NCBI GenBank assembly: GCA_016185145.1
Contig: JACPOB010000005.1
Location: forward strand, 55,742-119,741
Direction of reading: 5' to 3'
DNA length: 64,000 nt
Origin: Rhodospirillales bacterium
GTDB taxonomy: Bacteria; Pseudomonadota; Alphaproteobacteria; Reyranellales; Reyranellaceae
Shown: positions 45,957 to 55,471 of the stretch, piece after piece
Layout of the letters: each line of letters opens with the position of its first letter
Position numbering within the stretch: the first letter of the stretch is position 1
Notes under the pieces: model-generated
Told to the model about the DNA's origin: nothing
What the model saw: the letters and a program-made list of their open reading frames with translations, nothing else
Databases searched by the model: none
Position numbers and translations under genes: made by a program

Positions 45957-47617
45957 GCAAGCTGCAGGTAACCGACATGCTGACCCGCGCCTTCGCGGCC
46001 GAGGGCGTGGACACGCTGTTCACGCTGATGGGCGACGCCAACATGTACTGGTCGGTGGCGATGTCGAAGCTGCCCGGCATGAAGGTGGTGCATGCGCGCC
46101 ACGAGCACTGCGCCGTCGCCATGGCCGACGGTTATGCCCGCGCCACCGGCAAGGTCGGCGTCGCCTCGACCACCTGCGGGCCGGGCTACACCCAGATCAT
46201 GACGGCGCTCACCATCTCGGCGCGCTCCAACACGCCACTGGTGGTGTTCGCGGGCGATGCGCCGCTCACCGCCTCCTGGTACATCCAGCAGATCGACATG
46301 GCGCCATTGGCGCTCGCCTGCGGCGCCGCCTTCGTCGGCGTGAAGCATGTCGATCGCGTGCTCGACAACGTGCGCGAGGCCTTCCAGATCGCCCAGGCCG
46401 AGCGCAAGCCGGTGGTGCTTTCCGTGCCCATGGACCTGCAGAAGCAGGCCTGGCCGCATCTCACCGACTACACGCCCTCCTCCGAGCTGGTGCCGATGGC
46501 ACAGCGGCCGTTGCCCGACCCCGCCATGGTCGACCGCGTCGTCGACATGATCGCCGAGGCCGAGAAGCCGATCATCGTCGCCGGCCGCGGCGTCATCCGA
46601 TCCGGCGCGCGCCAGGCGCTGGAGGCGCTGGCCGAGCAATCGGGCGCGCTGACGGCCACGTCGCTGCTCGGCAAGGGCCTGTTCGACGGCAATCCCTACG
46701 CCCTCGACATCGCCGGCTCCTTCGCCAGCGACTTCGCGCGCGAGCGCTTTGCCGAGGCCGACCTGGTGATCGGCGTCGGCGCCGGGCTCGGCCACTACAC
46801 GACCGAGGGCGGCTATCTCTATCCCGGCGCCCGCACCGTGCAGATCGACGTCAGTCCGCGCGGCCTGTGGCAGGGCCTGCGCACCGCCGACCTCCACGTG
46901 CGCGCCGACGCCAAGGCGGCCGCCGAGGCCATCGTCGCACGCATGAAGGCGCGCGGCGTGTCGCGCACCGGCTTCCGCAACGGCGACATGGCCCAGCAGA
47001 TCGCCAAGGATTCTCCGGACTCCAAGGAATTCCAGGTCCAGCCCAACACCGTCGATCCGCGCAAGGCGATCCTCGAGCTCGACCAGGCGATTCCCAAGGA
47101 CTGGGACATCGTGGTGGGCGGCGGGCACTATTTCAGCATCGCCATGACCCACATGAAGGGCCGGCCGGCCGACAAGTACCACGTGGTGAACGAGTTCGGC
47201 GCCATCGGCTCGGGGCTGCCGGCCGCCATCGGCATCGCGGCGGCGCGCGGCGACGGCAAGGTCATGCTGATCGAGGGCGACGGCAGCCTGCTGATGCACA
47301 TCCAGGAGCTCGAGACGATCCGCCGCCAGGGCATCCGCATGCTGATCTCGGTGATGAACGACGGCGGCTACGGCGCCGAGTTCCACAAGTTCCGCGCCAA
47401 CGGCATCGATCCCACCGAGGCGATCCACGGCCGCGGCGATCTCGCCGGCGTGGCGACCGGCTTCGGCCTGCGCGGCGCGGCCGTCACCGAGATGGGCCGC
47501 TTCGCGCCGCTGTTCCGCGAGCACCAGGCCGCCAACATCGGCTCGGTGTGGGACATCCACACCGACGACCTGATCCCCTCACGCGCCTACCGCCGCGTCC
47601 ACTACGGCGAGGCTTAA
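45953..47617 (+). CDS. Thiamine pyrophosphate-dependent enzyme (acetolactate synthase-like)
   Basis: This 554-residue enzyme has the three ThDP domains: the catalytic Glu (E51 in HARHEHCAVAMADGYARA), a central FAD/Rossmann-like domain (ADLVIGVGAGLGHYTTEGGY) and the C-terminal GDG motif (EGDGSLLMHIQELETI, then MNDGGYGAEF with Asn). It is a 2-oxo acid decarboxylase or carboligase of the AHAS/benzoylformate decarboxylase/oxalyl-CoA decarboxylase superfamily; the exact reaction cannot be read. It overlaps the CoxG gene by four bases as the last gene of the operon. A palindromic repeat follows. Confidence 0.9.
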   Translation: MSKLQVTDMLTRAFAAEGVDTLFTLMGDANMYWSVAMSKLPGMKVVHARHEHCAVAMADGYARATGKVGVASTTCGPGYTQIMTALTISARSNTPLVVFAGDAPLTASWYIQQIDMAPLALACGAAFVGVKHVDRVLDNVREAFQIAQAERKPVVLSVPMDLQKQAWPHLTDYTPSSELVPMAQRPLPDPAMVDRVVDMIAEAEKPIIVAGRGVIRSGARQALEALAEQSGALTATSLLGKGLFDGNPYALDIAGSFASDFARERFAEADLVIGVGAGLGHYTTEGGYLYPGARTVQIDVSPRGLWQGLRTADLHVRADAKAAAEAIVARMKARGVSRTGFRNGDMAQQIAKDSPDSKEFQVQPNTVDPRKAILELDQAIPKDWDIVVGGGHYFSIAMTHMKGRPADKYHVVNEFGAIGSGLPAAIGIAAARGDGKVMLIEGDGSLLMHIQELETIRRQGIRMLISVMNDGGYGAEFHKFRANGIDPTEAIHGRGDLAGVATGFGLRGAAVTEMGRFAPLFREHQAANIGSVWDIHTDDLIPSRAYRRVHYGEA

Positions 47618-47619
47618 CT

Positions 47620-47749
47620 GCCTCCCCAGCGAAGCTGGGGAGGTGTCAGCGTCTTACGCTGACGGAGGGGTCATGGGACCTCGGACTCATGACCCCTCCG
47701 TCGCCGTGTGACGGCGACACCTCCCCACGCGGAGCGTGGGGAGGAAAGG
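47620..47749. repeat. Multi-hairpin palindromic repeat (family B, copy 2)
   Basis: Same outer frame as the copy at 11841 (CTCCCCAGCGAAGCTGGGGAG, GGAGGGGTCATG arm pair, final CCCCACGC-GGAGCGTGGGG), but with other inner hairpins: CAGCGTCTTACGCTG and GTCGCCGTGTGACGGCGAC. It lies between convergent genes. Confidence 0.85.
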
Positions 47750-47754
47750 TCTGT

Positions 47755-49521
47755 TCACCGCTTCGGCGGCGTCGCCGGCCACGACTTGATCAGCGTGTCG
47801 TAGTCGACCGTCTCGCCCTTGGGCTTCTCGTTCGCGAGCTTGCGCTGTGGTGCCACCGTGCCGTCCTTCTCGGCCTTGGCGTACCAGTAGTCGGCGGTCT
47901 GCTTGGGATTGAGCTTGGGACCGCAGGCCCCCTGGGCGCCCGACTTCTCGAGACGCTCGAGCACGGAGTCCTGGGCGGCGGCCAGCGCGTCCATGGCCGC
48001 CTGCGGCGTCTTGGCGCCGGACGAAGCATCGCCGATGTTCTGCCACCACAGCTGCGCCAGCTTCGGATAGTCGGGCACGTTGACGCCGGTCGGGGTCCAC
48101 TGCACGCGCGCCGGCGAGCGGTAGAACTCGATCAGGCCGCCGAGCTTGGGCGCCCGTTCGGTGAAGCTCTTGTCCCAGATGTCGCTTTCACGAACGAAGG
48201 TCAGTCCGACGTGGCTCTTCTTCAGCGAGGTGGTCTTGGCGACCATGAACTGCATGTAGAGCCAGGCGGCCTTGCGCCGGTCGAGCGGCGTGGACTTGAG
48301 CAGGGTGAGCGAGCCCGCGTCCTGGTAGCCGAGCTTCATGCCCTCCTTCCAGTACGAGCCCTTCGGCGACGGCGCCATCCGCCACTTGGGCGTGCCGTCG
48401 GCGTTCACCACCGGCAGGCCGGGCTTCACCATGTCGGCGGTGAAGGCGGTGTACCAGAAGATCTGCTGGGCGATGTTGCCCTGGGCCGGCACGGCGCCGG
48501 CTTCGGAGAAGGTCATGCCGCGCGCGTTGGGCGGGGCATACTTGTTCAGCCACTCGACGTACTTGACGATCGAGTAGACGGCGGCCGGGCCGTTGGTGTC
48601 GCCGCCGCGCTCGACCGACGAGCCGACCGGACGGCAGCCCTCCATGCGGATGCCCCATTCGTCGACCGGCTTGCCGTTGGGGATGCCCTTGTCGCCGTTG
48701 CCGGCCATCGACAGCCAGGCGTCGGTGAAGCGCCAGCCGAGCGACGGGTCCTTCTTGCCGTAGTCCATGTGGCCATAGACCTTGACGCCGCCGATCTCCT
48801 TCACTTCGTTGGAGAAGAAGTCGGCGATGTCCTCGTAGGCCGACCAGTTCACCGGCACGCCGAGCTCGTAGCCGTACTTGGCCTTGAAGCGGGCCTTGTA
48901 GTCGGGGTTGGTGAACCAGTCGTAGCGGAACCAGTAGAGGTTCGCGAACTGCTGGTCGGGCAGCTGGAACAGCTTGCCGTCGGGCGCCGTACCGAACGAC
49001 TTGCCGATGAAGTCGTTCACATCGAGCGTCGGCAAGGTCACGTCCTTGCCCTCGCCCGCCATCCAGTCGGTCAGGCTGACCGTCTGGTTGTAGCGGAAGT
49101 GGGTGCCGACCAGGTCGGAATCGTTGATCCAGCCGTCGTAGATGTTCCGACCCGACTGCATCTGGGTCTGAATCTTCTCGACGACGTCACCCTCCTGGAT
49201 GATGTCGTGCTTGACCTTGATGCCCGTGATCTCGGTGAAGGCCTTGGCCAGCACCTTGGATTCGTACTCGTGCGTGGTGATGGTCTCGGAGACGATGCTG
49301 ATCTCCATGCCGACGAAGGGCTTCGCGGCACTGATGAACCACTGCATCTCCTTCATCTGATCGTCCTTGCTGAGCGTCGACGGCTGGAACTCGGTGTCGA
49401 TCCATTTCCTTGCCGCCGCCTCGTCGGCGTACGCCGGGGAAAGAAAGGCCCCCATACAAGCCGCCATCGCGATGGTACTCGCCATCGTCGACAGACGGAC
49501 AGTCACTGTCATGCGTCTCAT
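47755..49521 (-). CDS. glpV: Glycerol ABC transporter periplasmic binding protein GlpV
   Basis: This 588-residue protein is an extracellular solute-binding protein with a leader (MRRMTVTVRLSTMASTIAMA, cut after SPAYA). It is longer than most family 1 receptors, as is typical for GlpV, the receptor of the rhizobial glycerol importer GlpSTPQUV. The order of neighbouring genes (glpR, glpD, glpS, glpT, glpP, glpQ, glpU, glpV) is the basis for the name. The ATG at 49521 has GGAGGAAGCC directly upstream. It is the last gene of the operon, 72 bases after glpU. Glycerol as ligand follows from the cluster, not from the sequence alone. Confidence 0.87.
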   Translation of the reverse strand: MRRMTVTVRLSTMASTIAMAACMGAFLSPAYADEAAARKWIDTEFQPSTLSKDDQMKEMQWFISAAKPFVGMEISIVSETITTHEYESKVLAKAFTEITGIKVKHDIIQEGDVVEKIQTQMQSGRNIYDGWINDSDLVGTHFRYNQTVSLTDWMAGEGKDVTLPTLDVNDFIGKSFGTAPDGKLFQLPDQQFANLYWFRYDWFTNPDYKARFKAKYGYELGVPVNWSAYEDIADFFSNEVKEIGGVKVYGHMDYGKKDPSLGWRFTDAWLSMAGNGDKGIPNGKPVDEWGIRMEGCRPVGSSVERGGDTNGPAAVYSIVKYVEWLNKYAPPNARGMTFSEAGAVPAQGNIAQQIFWYTAFTADMVKPGLPVVNADGTPKWRMAPSPKGSYWKEGMKLGYQDAGSLTLLKSTPLDRRKAAWLYMQFMVAKTTSLKKSHVGLTFVRESDIWDKSFTERAPKLGGLIEFYRSPARVQWTPTGVNVPDYPKLAQLWWQNIGDASSGAKTPQAAMDALAAAQDSVLERLEKSGAQGACGPKLNPKQTADYWYAKAEKDGTVAPQRKLANEKPKGETVDYDTLIKSWPATPPKR

Positions 49522-49593
49522 GGCTTCCTCCATTCTGAGCGACTGATCCGAAAGGACGTCCGGTTGTCCCGGCTCTGCTTGACCTCGGAGGTC

Positions 49594-49920
49594 TCAGACC
49601 GTGCGAAACACGATCACGGCGGCGACCAACGAAATGGCGGTGGCGAGCCACAGGCTCGACAATTCGATGCCCTCGCCGATCGGCAGCACGGCGATCGGCT
49701 GGCTGCCGACGAACCCGATCCAGGCGAGATGGATGACGGCGGCGAGCACGAGCGAGAGGAAAAGCCTGTCGCCGCGTGTCGTCGGAATGCCGAGGATGCC
49801 CACGCGCTCCGCTTCGGGCTGCGCCTGGGCGAGCCAGATCATGGCGATCAGGATCAGGCCGATGGCGCCGAAGAAAACGCCGGTTGCGGGGGTCCAGGCC
49901 ATCCAGGAGATGTTCTCCAT
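49594..49920 (-). CDS. glpU: Small membrane protein GlpU (DUF2160)
   Basis: This 108-residue protein has three hydrophobic segments (WTPATGVFFGAIGLILIAMIWLA; LFLSLVLAAVIHLAWIGFV; LWLATAISLVAAVIVF) and the DUF2160 pattern TRGDRLFLSLVLAAVIHLAWIGF. In rhizobial glycerol operons a protein of this family (GlpU) lies between glpQ and glpV; its role in the importer is not established. It follows glpQ by 9 bases. The family and position agree. Confidence 0.85.
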   Translation of the reverse strand: MENISWMAWTPATGVFFGAIGLILIAMIWLAQAQPEAERVGILGIPTTRGDRLFLSLVLAAVIHLAWIGFVGSQPIAVLPIGEGIELSSLWLATAISLVAAVIVFRTV

Positions 49921-49929
49921 GCCCGCCTC

Positions 49930-50735
<806 letters not shown>

Positions 50736-50739
<4 letters not shown>

Positions 50740-51638
50740 TGCTCGCCTCCGGCATGTTTGCGGTCCGCACCGGCATTGGTCATGACGGTGAAGAAAACCC
50801 AGCACACGATGATGATGATCAGCATGTAGACGATCGACATGGCCGCGGCCTTGCCGAGGTCGAACTGGCCGAGCGCCAGCTTGACGAGCTCGATCGACAG
50901 GAACGTCGTCGAGTTGCCCGGGCCGCCGCCGGTGACGACGAACGGCTCGGTGTAGATCATGAACGAATCCATGAAGCGCAGCAGGATGGCGATCACGAGC
51001 ACGTGCCGCATCTTCGGCAGCTGGATCGCGGTGAACACGGCCCAGCGCGACGCGCCGTCGATGCTGGCCGCCTGGTAGTAGGCCTCCGGAATGGACTTCA
51101 AGCCGGCGTAGCAGAGCAGCGCCACCAGGCTCGACCAGTGCCAGACATCCATGACGATGATGGTCAGCCAGGCGTCGAGCGGGTTGGCGACGTAGTTGTA
51201 GTCGAAACCCAGCCGATTGAGCCCCCAGCCGAGCAGACCGATGTCGGAGCGGCCGAAGATCTGCCAGATCGTGCCGACGACGTTCCACGGGATGAGCAGG
51301 GGCAAGGCGAGCACGACCAGCGAGAAGGCGACGCCCCAGCCCTCGCGCGGCATCGCCAGCGCGACGATGATGCCGAGCGGTATCTCGATCGCGAGCACGG
51401 CGCCCGAGAAGGCGAGGTTGCGCCACAGCGAGGCGAAGAAGCGCCCGCCGAGCTCGGTCGAAGGGTCGAGCAGCTCCTGGTACCAACCGACGCCGTTCCA
51501 GAAGAACTTGTTGTTGCCGAAGGTGTCCTGCACCGAATAGTTCACGACGGTCATCAACGGGACGACCGCCGAGAAGGCGACGATGGCGAACACCGGGAGG
51601 ACGAGCAGCCAGGCCTTCTGGTTGGGAACCTTCTCCAT
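50736..51638 (-). CDS. glpP: Glycerol ABC transporter permease GlpP
   Basis: This 300-residue MalF-type permease (MEKVPNQKAWLLVLPVFAIVAF) has six membrane segments and the coupling loop SIPEAYYQAASIDGASRWAVFTAIQLPKM. It forms the membrane channel with GlpQ. The ATG at 51638 shares its A with the stop of glpT (TGATG); a GTG directly before it is an alternative. The name follows cluster order; this is unrelated to the antiterminator GlpP of Bacillus. Confidence 0.87.
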
Positions 51639-52723
51639 CACGCCGCTCCTTCGACCCGACGCTGATCGGCGTAGACGTGGATGTGGGCGGGCTCGAAGAC
51701 CAGCCCGGCCTCGTCGCCGGCGATCGAAAGGTCACGCGGCATGCGCGCGGCGATCTTGAGGTCACCCACGCGCACATGCGCGAAGCGGCTGCGTCCGAGA
51801 TCGTCGACGCGCTCGACCCTCGCCGCGAGCAGGCCGGGCGCCGCAGCGGCGAGGCTCACGAACTCCGGGCGAATGCCGATTTCGATGTGCGCTCCGCGCT
51901 GCAGTCCGCCGTAGCTCCGCGCGAGGCCGAGCTCGTGGCCGGCGATCCGCGCCTGTCGTCCATCGACCTCCGCCGGCAGCACGTTCATGCCCGGCGAACC
52001 GATGAAGTAGCCGACGAACGTATGATCGGGTCGCAGGAACAGCTCCTCCGGGGTGCCGGTCTGCACCACGCTGCCCTCGTGCATCACCACGACGGTGTCG
52101 GCAAAGGTCAGCGCCTCGGTCTGATCGTGCGTGACGTAGATCATGGTGAGGTCGAGCGCCCGGTGCAGGACCTTGAGCTTGGAGCGCAGCTCCCACTTCA
52201 GGGACGGATCGATCACCGTCAGCGGCTCGTCGAACAGGACGGCGGCGACGTCGGCGCGGACCAGCCCCCGCCCGAGCGAGATCTTCTGCTTGGCGTCGGC
52301 CGTCAGCCGGCTCGCCCTGCGGCCGAGCTGGGGGACGAGGTCGAGGAGCTTCGCGATCTCATGCACGCGCGCATCGATCTCGGCGCGCCCGACGCCACGG
52401 TTCTTGAGCGGAAAGGCGAGGTTCTCGCCGACCGTCATGGTGTCGTAGATGACCGGGAACTGGAAGACCTGGGCGATGTTGCGCTGCTGGGTCGTGAGCG
52501 CCATGACATCGCGGCCATCGAACAGGACCTTGCCGCGCGACGGCTTCACGATCCCGGAAATAATGTTGAGCAGGGTGGTCTTGCCGCAGCCCGACGGTCC
52601 CAGCAGGGCGTAGGCGCCGCCCTGGCGCCAGGTCATCGATGTCGGCTTCAGCGCAAAGCCCGAGGGATCGGCAGTGCCGCCGTCGTAGGCGTGCGCGAGG
52701 TCGACCAGGTCGATGCGGGCCAT
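51638..52723 (-). CDS. glpT: Glycerol ABC transporter ATPase GlpT (degenerate signature motif)
   Basis: This 361-residue MalK-type ATPase has Walker A GPSGCGKTT (42-50), Walker B VLFDEP (D165, E166) and switch His H199 (YVTHDQTEA), all canonical. The ABC signature LSGGQ is replaced by LTADA (TADA at 141-144), so its C-motif is unlikely to support ATP hydrolysis in the partner's site. A C-terminal TOBE-type domain follows (about 250-355). It starts 8 bases after the glpS stop. It should form a heterodimer with GlpS. The name is the rhizobial one and not the glycerol-3-phosphate antiporter of Escherichia coli. Confidence 0.87.
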   Translation of the reverse strand: MARIDLVDLAHAYDGGTADPSGFALKPTSMTWRQGGAYALLGPSGCGKTTLLNIISGIVKPSRGKVLFDGRDVMALTTQQRNIAQVFQFPVIYDTMTVGENLAFPLKNRGVGRAEIDARVHEIAKLLDLVPQLGRRASRLTADAKQKISLGRGLVRADVAAVLFDEPLTVIDPSLKWELRSKLKVLHRALDLTMIYVTHDQTEALTFADTVVVMHEGSVVQTGTPEELFLRPDHTFVGYFIGSPGMNVLPAEVDGRQARIAGHELGLARSYGGLQRGAHIEIGIRPEFVSLAAAAPGLLAARVERVDDLGRSRFAHVRVGDLKIAARMPRDLSIAGDEAGLVFEPAHIHVYADQRRVEGAA

Positions 52724-52731
52724 GGTTCGCC

Positions 52732-53811
52732 TCACTCTCCCCGGGGCGCGGCGACCAGCCGGCCCTCGGGATCGAAGATGAAGAGGTCGTCGGGATCGAG
52801 CGTGGCCTCGACCGTCCGGCCGGGCGGGAATTCGTGTACGCCGGGCAGGACGGCGACCCACTTGGTGCCGTCCCGCTGGAGATGGACGAAGCTTTCGGAG
52901 CCGGCGATTTCGGTGAGCGCCACGGTCGCGGCGAAGGCGTGATGGCCCGCCGCGCCGTTGGCAACGGCAAGCTGATGGGCACGGAAGCCGATGTTGTAGG
53001 CGCCGTCCGGCAGCGCGGCATAGAGGCCGTTCGCCGGTGCGGTATCGCCGCCGTGATACGCCACCGACCCGTTCTTCTTCTCGATCGCGACGGTATTGAG
53101 CGGCGGGTCGGAGAACAGCTCGGCGACGCGCAGGGTCGTGGGGCGATGATAGACGGTCGGCGTCTCGCCGATCTGCAGGGCGCGGCCTTCGGACATGCAG
53201 ATCGTGCGTCCGCCTAGCAGCAGCGCTTCCGACGGCTCGGTGGTGGCATAGACGAAGATGGCGCCCGAGATCTCGAAGATGCGCGGCAGCTCGGCGCGCA
53301 GCTCCTCGCGTAGCTTGTAGTCGAGATTGGCCAGGGGCTCGTCGAGCAGCACGAGGTCGGCCCCCTTCACCAGGGCGCGGGCGATCGCCGTGCGCTGCTG
53401 CTGGCCACCCGACAGGGCAAGCGGCGTGCGGCCGAGGTAGGGCTCCAGCCGCAGCAGGCGCGCCGTCTCGCGCACCCGGCGATCGATCTCCTCGTTTGGC
53501 CGGCGCTGCACCCTGAGCGGCGAGGCGATGTTCTCGAAGACGGTGAGCGACGGGTAGTTGATGAACTGCTGATACACCATGGCGACCGAGCGCTTGCGCA
53601 CGTCGATGCCTGTCACATCCTTGCCGTCGACCAGGACGCGGCCCGAGGTCGGCGCATCCAGCCCGGCCATCGCGCGCATCAGCGACGTCTTGCCGGACAA
53701 GGTCGACCCCAGGAGGACGTTCAGCGTGCCGCGCTCGAGCGACAGCGATATGTCGCGCAGATGGACCTGGCCGCCGCGCACCGACGAGACGTCCTGGAGC
53801 TGCACGGTCAT
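52732..53811 (-). CDS. glpS: Glycerol ABC transporter ATPase GlpS (switch histidine missing)
   Basis: This 359-residue MalK-type ATPase has Walker A GSTLSGKT (35-42), a canonical signature LSGGQQQR (133-140) and Walker B LVLLDEP (D157, E158). The switch region reads VYATTEPSEA, with Thr191 where His is expected (VYVTHDQ in normal family members). Its own ATP site should therefore be slow or inactive. A C-terminal TOBE-type domain is present. The ATG at 53811 overlaps the glpD stop (ATGA). It probably pairs with GlpT. Confidence 0.87.
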   Translation of the reverse strand: MTVQLQDVSSVRGGQVHLRDISLSLERGTLNVLLGSTLSGKTSLMRAMAGLDAPTSGRVLVDGKDVTGIDVRKRSVAMVYQQFINYPSLTVFENIASPLRVQRRPNEEIDRRVRETARLLRLEPYLGRTPLALSGGQQQRTAIARALVKGADLVLLDEPLANLDYKLREELRAELPRIFEISGAIFVYATTEPSEALLLGGRTICMSEGRALQIGETPTVYHRPTTLRVAELFSDPPLNTVAIEKKNGSVAYHGGDTAPANGLYAALPDGAYNIGFRAHQLAVANGAAGHHAFAATVALTEIAGSESFVHLQRDGTKWVAVLPGVHEFPPGRTVEATLDPDDLFIFDPEGRLVAAPRGE

Positions 53812-55328
53812 GAGGCGAGCCTCGCCGGCCGTCGGCGCGAGGCCATCCAGTTGCCGAGCTCGACGGTCTCGGCAGCAGTCATGCGCAACCCAAGCTTGGA
53901 ACGGCGCCAAATGACATCGGCCGCCGTCTCGGCCCATTCGTGATCCATCAGGAAGGCGACCTCACGCTCGGTCAGGTCGGCGCCGAAGCGCCGCCCGAGG
54001 TCGGACGGGCTGCGCGCGCCTTGGAGCACCATGGCGGCCCGCGTTCCGTAGGCGCGGCCGAGACGGTGGGCGTGATCGGGCGCCAGATAAGGGTGACGGC
54101 CGCGCAGGTCGGCGACCAGCTCCTCCAGTCCGCCGACGGAAAAGTCGCCGCCCGGCAATGCCGCGTCCGGAGCTTCGGCCGGCGAAGTCACGGCAGGCAC
54201 ATATGGGGAGAGCTTGTCGAGCGCCGCTTCGGCGAGGCGGCGAAAGGTGGTGATCTTGCCGCCGACGACGTTGAGCAGGGCCGGCGCGCCCGCCGGCGCC
54301 TCGAGCACGAGGACGTAGTCACGCGTGACCTGCTGGGCCTCGGAGACACCGTCGTCATAGAGCGGACGGATGCCCGAGAAGCTCCAGACGACATCCGCCG
54401 GCGTCAGCGGCTTGCGGAAATACTCGTTCGCGACCGCGCAGAGATAGGCGATCTCGTCGTCACTGGCGGCGACGGCAGCCGGATCGCCGGCATGGTCGCG
54501 GTCCGTGGTCCCGACCAGGGTGAAGTCGCGTTCGAAGGGGATGGCGAAGACGACGCGGCCATCGGCGTTCTGGAAGATGTAGGCTTTGTCGTGATCGAAC
54601 AGGCGACGCACGACGATGTGCGAGCCTTGGACCAGCCGGACCTTGACCGCGCTGTTGCCGCGCACCGCGCCGGTCAGCACGCTGCCGACCCAGGGGCCGG
54701 CGGCGTTGATCAAGGCGCGCGCGCGAACGACGCGGCGTTCGGTGCTGCGTCGATCCTCGACCGCCAGCGTCCATGCGCCGTCGCAGCGTTGGGCCGACAC
54801 ACAACGCGTTCGGGTGCGGATGATCGCGCCGCGCTGGGCCGCATCGACGGCAACCAGGACTACGAGCCGGGAGTCGTCGACCCAACAATCGGAATACTCG
54901 AAAGCGCGCACCAGCGACGGCTTCAGCGCCACGCCGGCAGGATCGCGCTTCAGGTTCAAGGGCCGCGTAGCTTGCAACATCGCCCTCCCGCCCAGATGGT
55001 CGTAGAGGAAGAGGCCGAGCCGCAGCATCCAGCTCGGCCGCAATCCTTCATGAAGCGGCAGCACGAAGCGGAGTGGCCTGATTATATGCGGCGCCATGCG
55101 CCACAGCACCTCGCGCTCGCGCAGGGCTTCGCGCACCAACCGAAACTCGTAATGCTCGAGATAGCGAAGGCCGCCATGGATCAGTTTGGTCGAAGCCGAC
55201 GAGGTCGCCGAGGCTAGATCGTCCTGCTCGCAAAGGAATACGGAAAGACCGCGCCGCGCGGCTTCGCGGGCGATGCCACAGCCATTGATGCCGCCACCGA
55301 TGATGGCGAGATCGAAATCGGCCAGCAT
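53808..55328 (-). CDS. glpD: Glycerol-3-phosphate dehydrogenase GlpD (FAD)
   Basis: This 506-residue flavoprotein oxidises glycerol 3-phosphate to dihydroxyacetone phosphate at the inner membrane and passes electrons to quinone. Marks are the FAD motif IIGGGINGCGIA (about 9-20), CEQDDLASATSSASTKLIHGGLRYLEHYEF, VGTTDRDHAGDP and the C-terminal DUF1-like helical part (FLMDHEWAETAADVIWRRSKLGL). Length is as in Escherichia coli. It is first in the glp operon after glpR, and glpS overlaps its end. No glycerol kinase gene is in the window. Confidence 0.95.
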   Translation of the reverse strand: MLADFDLAIIGGGINGCGIAREAARRGLSVFLCEQDDLASATSSASTKLIHGGLRYLEHYEFRLVREALREREVLWRMAPHIIRPLRFVLPLHEGLRPSWMLRLGLFLYDHLGGRAMLQATRPLNLKRDPAGVALKPSLVRAFEYSDCWVDDSRLVVLVAVDAAQRGAIIRTRTRCVSAQRCDGAWTLAVEDRRSTERRVVRARALINAAGPWVGSVLTGAVRGNSAVKVRLVQGSHIVVRRLFDHDKAYIFQNADGRVVFAIPFERDFTLVGTTDRDHAGDPAAVAASDDEIAYLCAVANEYFRKPLTPADVVWSFSGIRPLYDDGVSEAQQVTRDYVLVLEAPAGAPALLNVVGGKITTFRRLAEAALDKLSPYVPAVTSPAEAPDAALPGGDFSVGGLEELVADLRGRHPYLAPDHAHRLGRAYGTRAAMVLQGARSPSDLGRRFGADLTEREVAFLMDHEWAETAADVIWRRSKLGLRMTAAETVELGNWMASRRRPARLAS

Positions 55329-55471
55329 GCGGGCATTTCCTTGTTTTTCGTCCTATTTTCGCTTTGAGCGCAATACGAACTATATATGTTTATTTTTACA
55401 CGTTAAATGAGGGAAAATAGCTACAAGGCGAAATCGCTTGGGAAACTCGAATAGGAGCAAGAAGAGGGCAA
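55329..55471 (-). promoter_or_regulatory. glpD promoter and GlpR operator candidate
   Basis: This 143-base gap is AT-rich. Two direct CGAAAA repeats on the minus strand (TTTTCG at 55345-55350 and 55356-55361 on the plus strand) are exactly 11 bases apart, one helical turn, close before glpD. An ATATATAG-like -10 region is upstream of them. Repeats of this kind suit a DeoR-type repressor. Confidence 0.5.
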
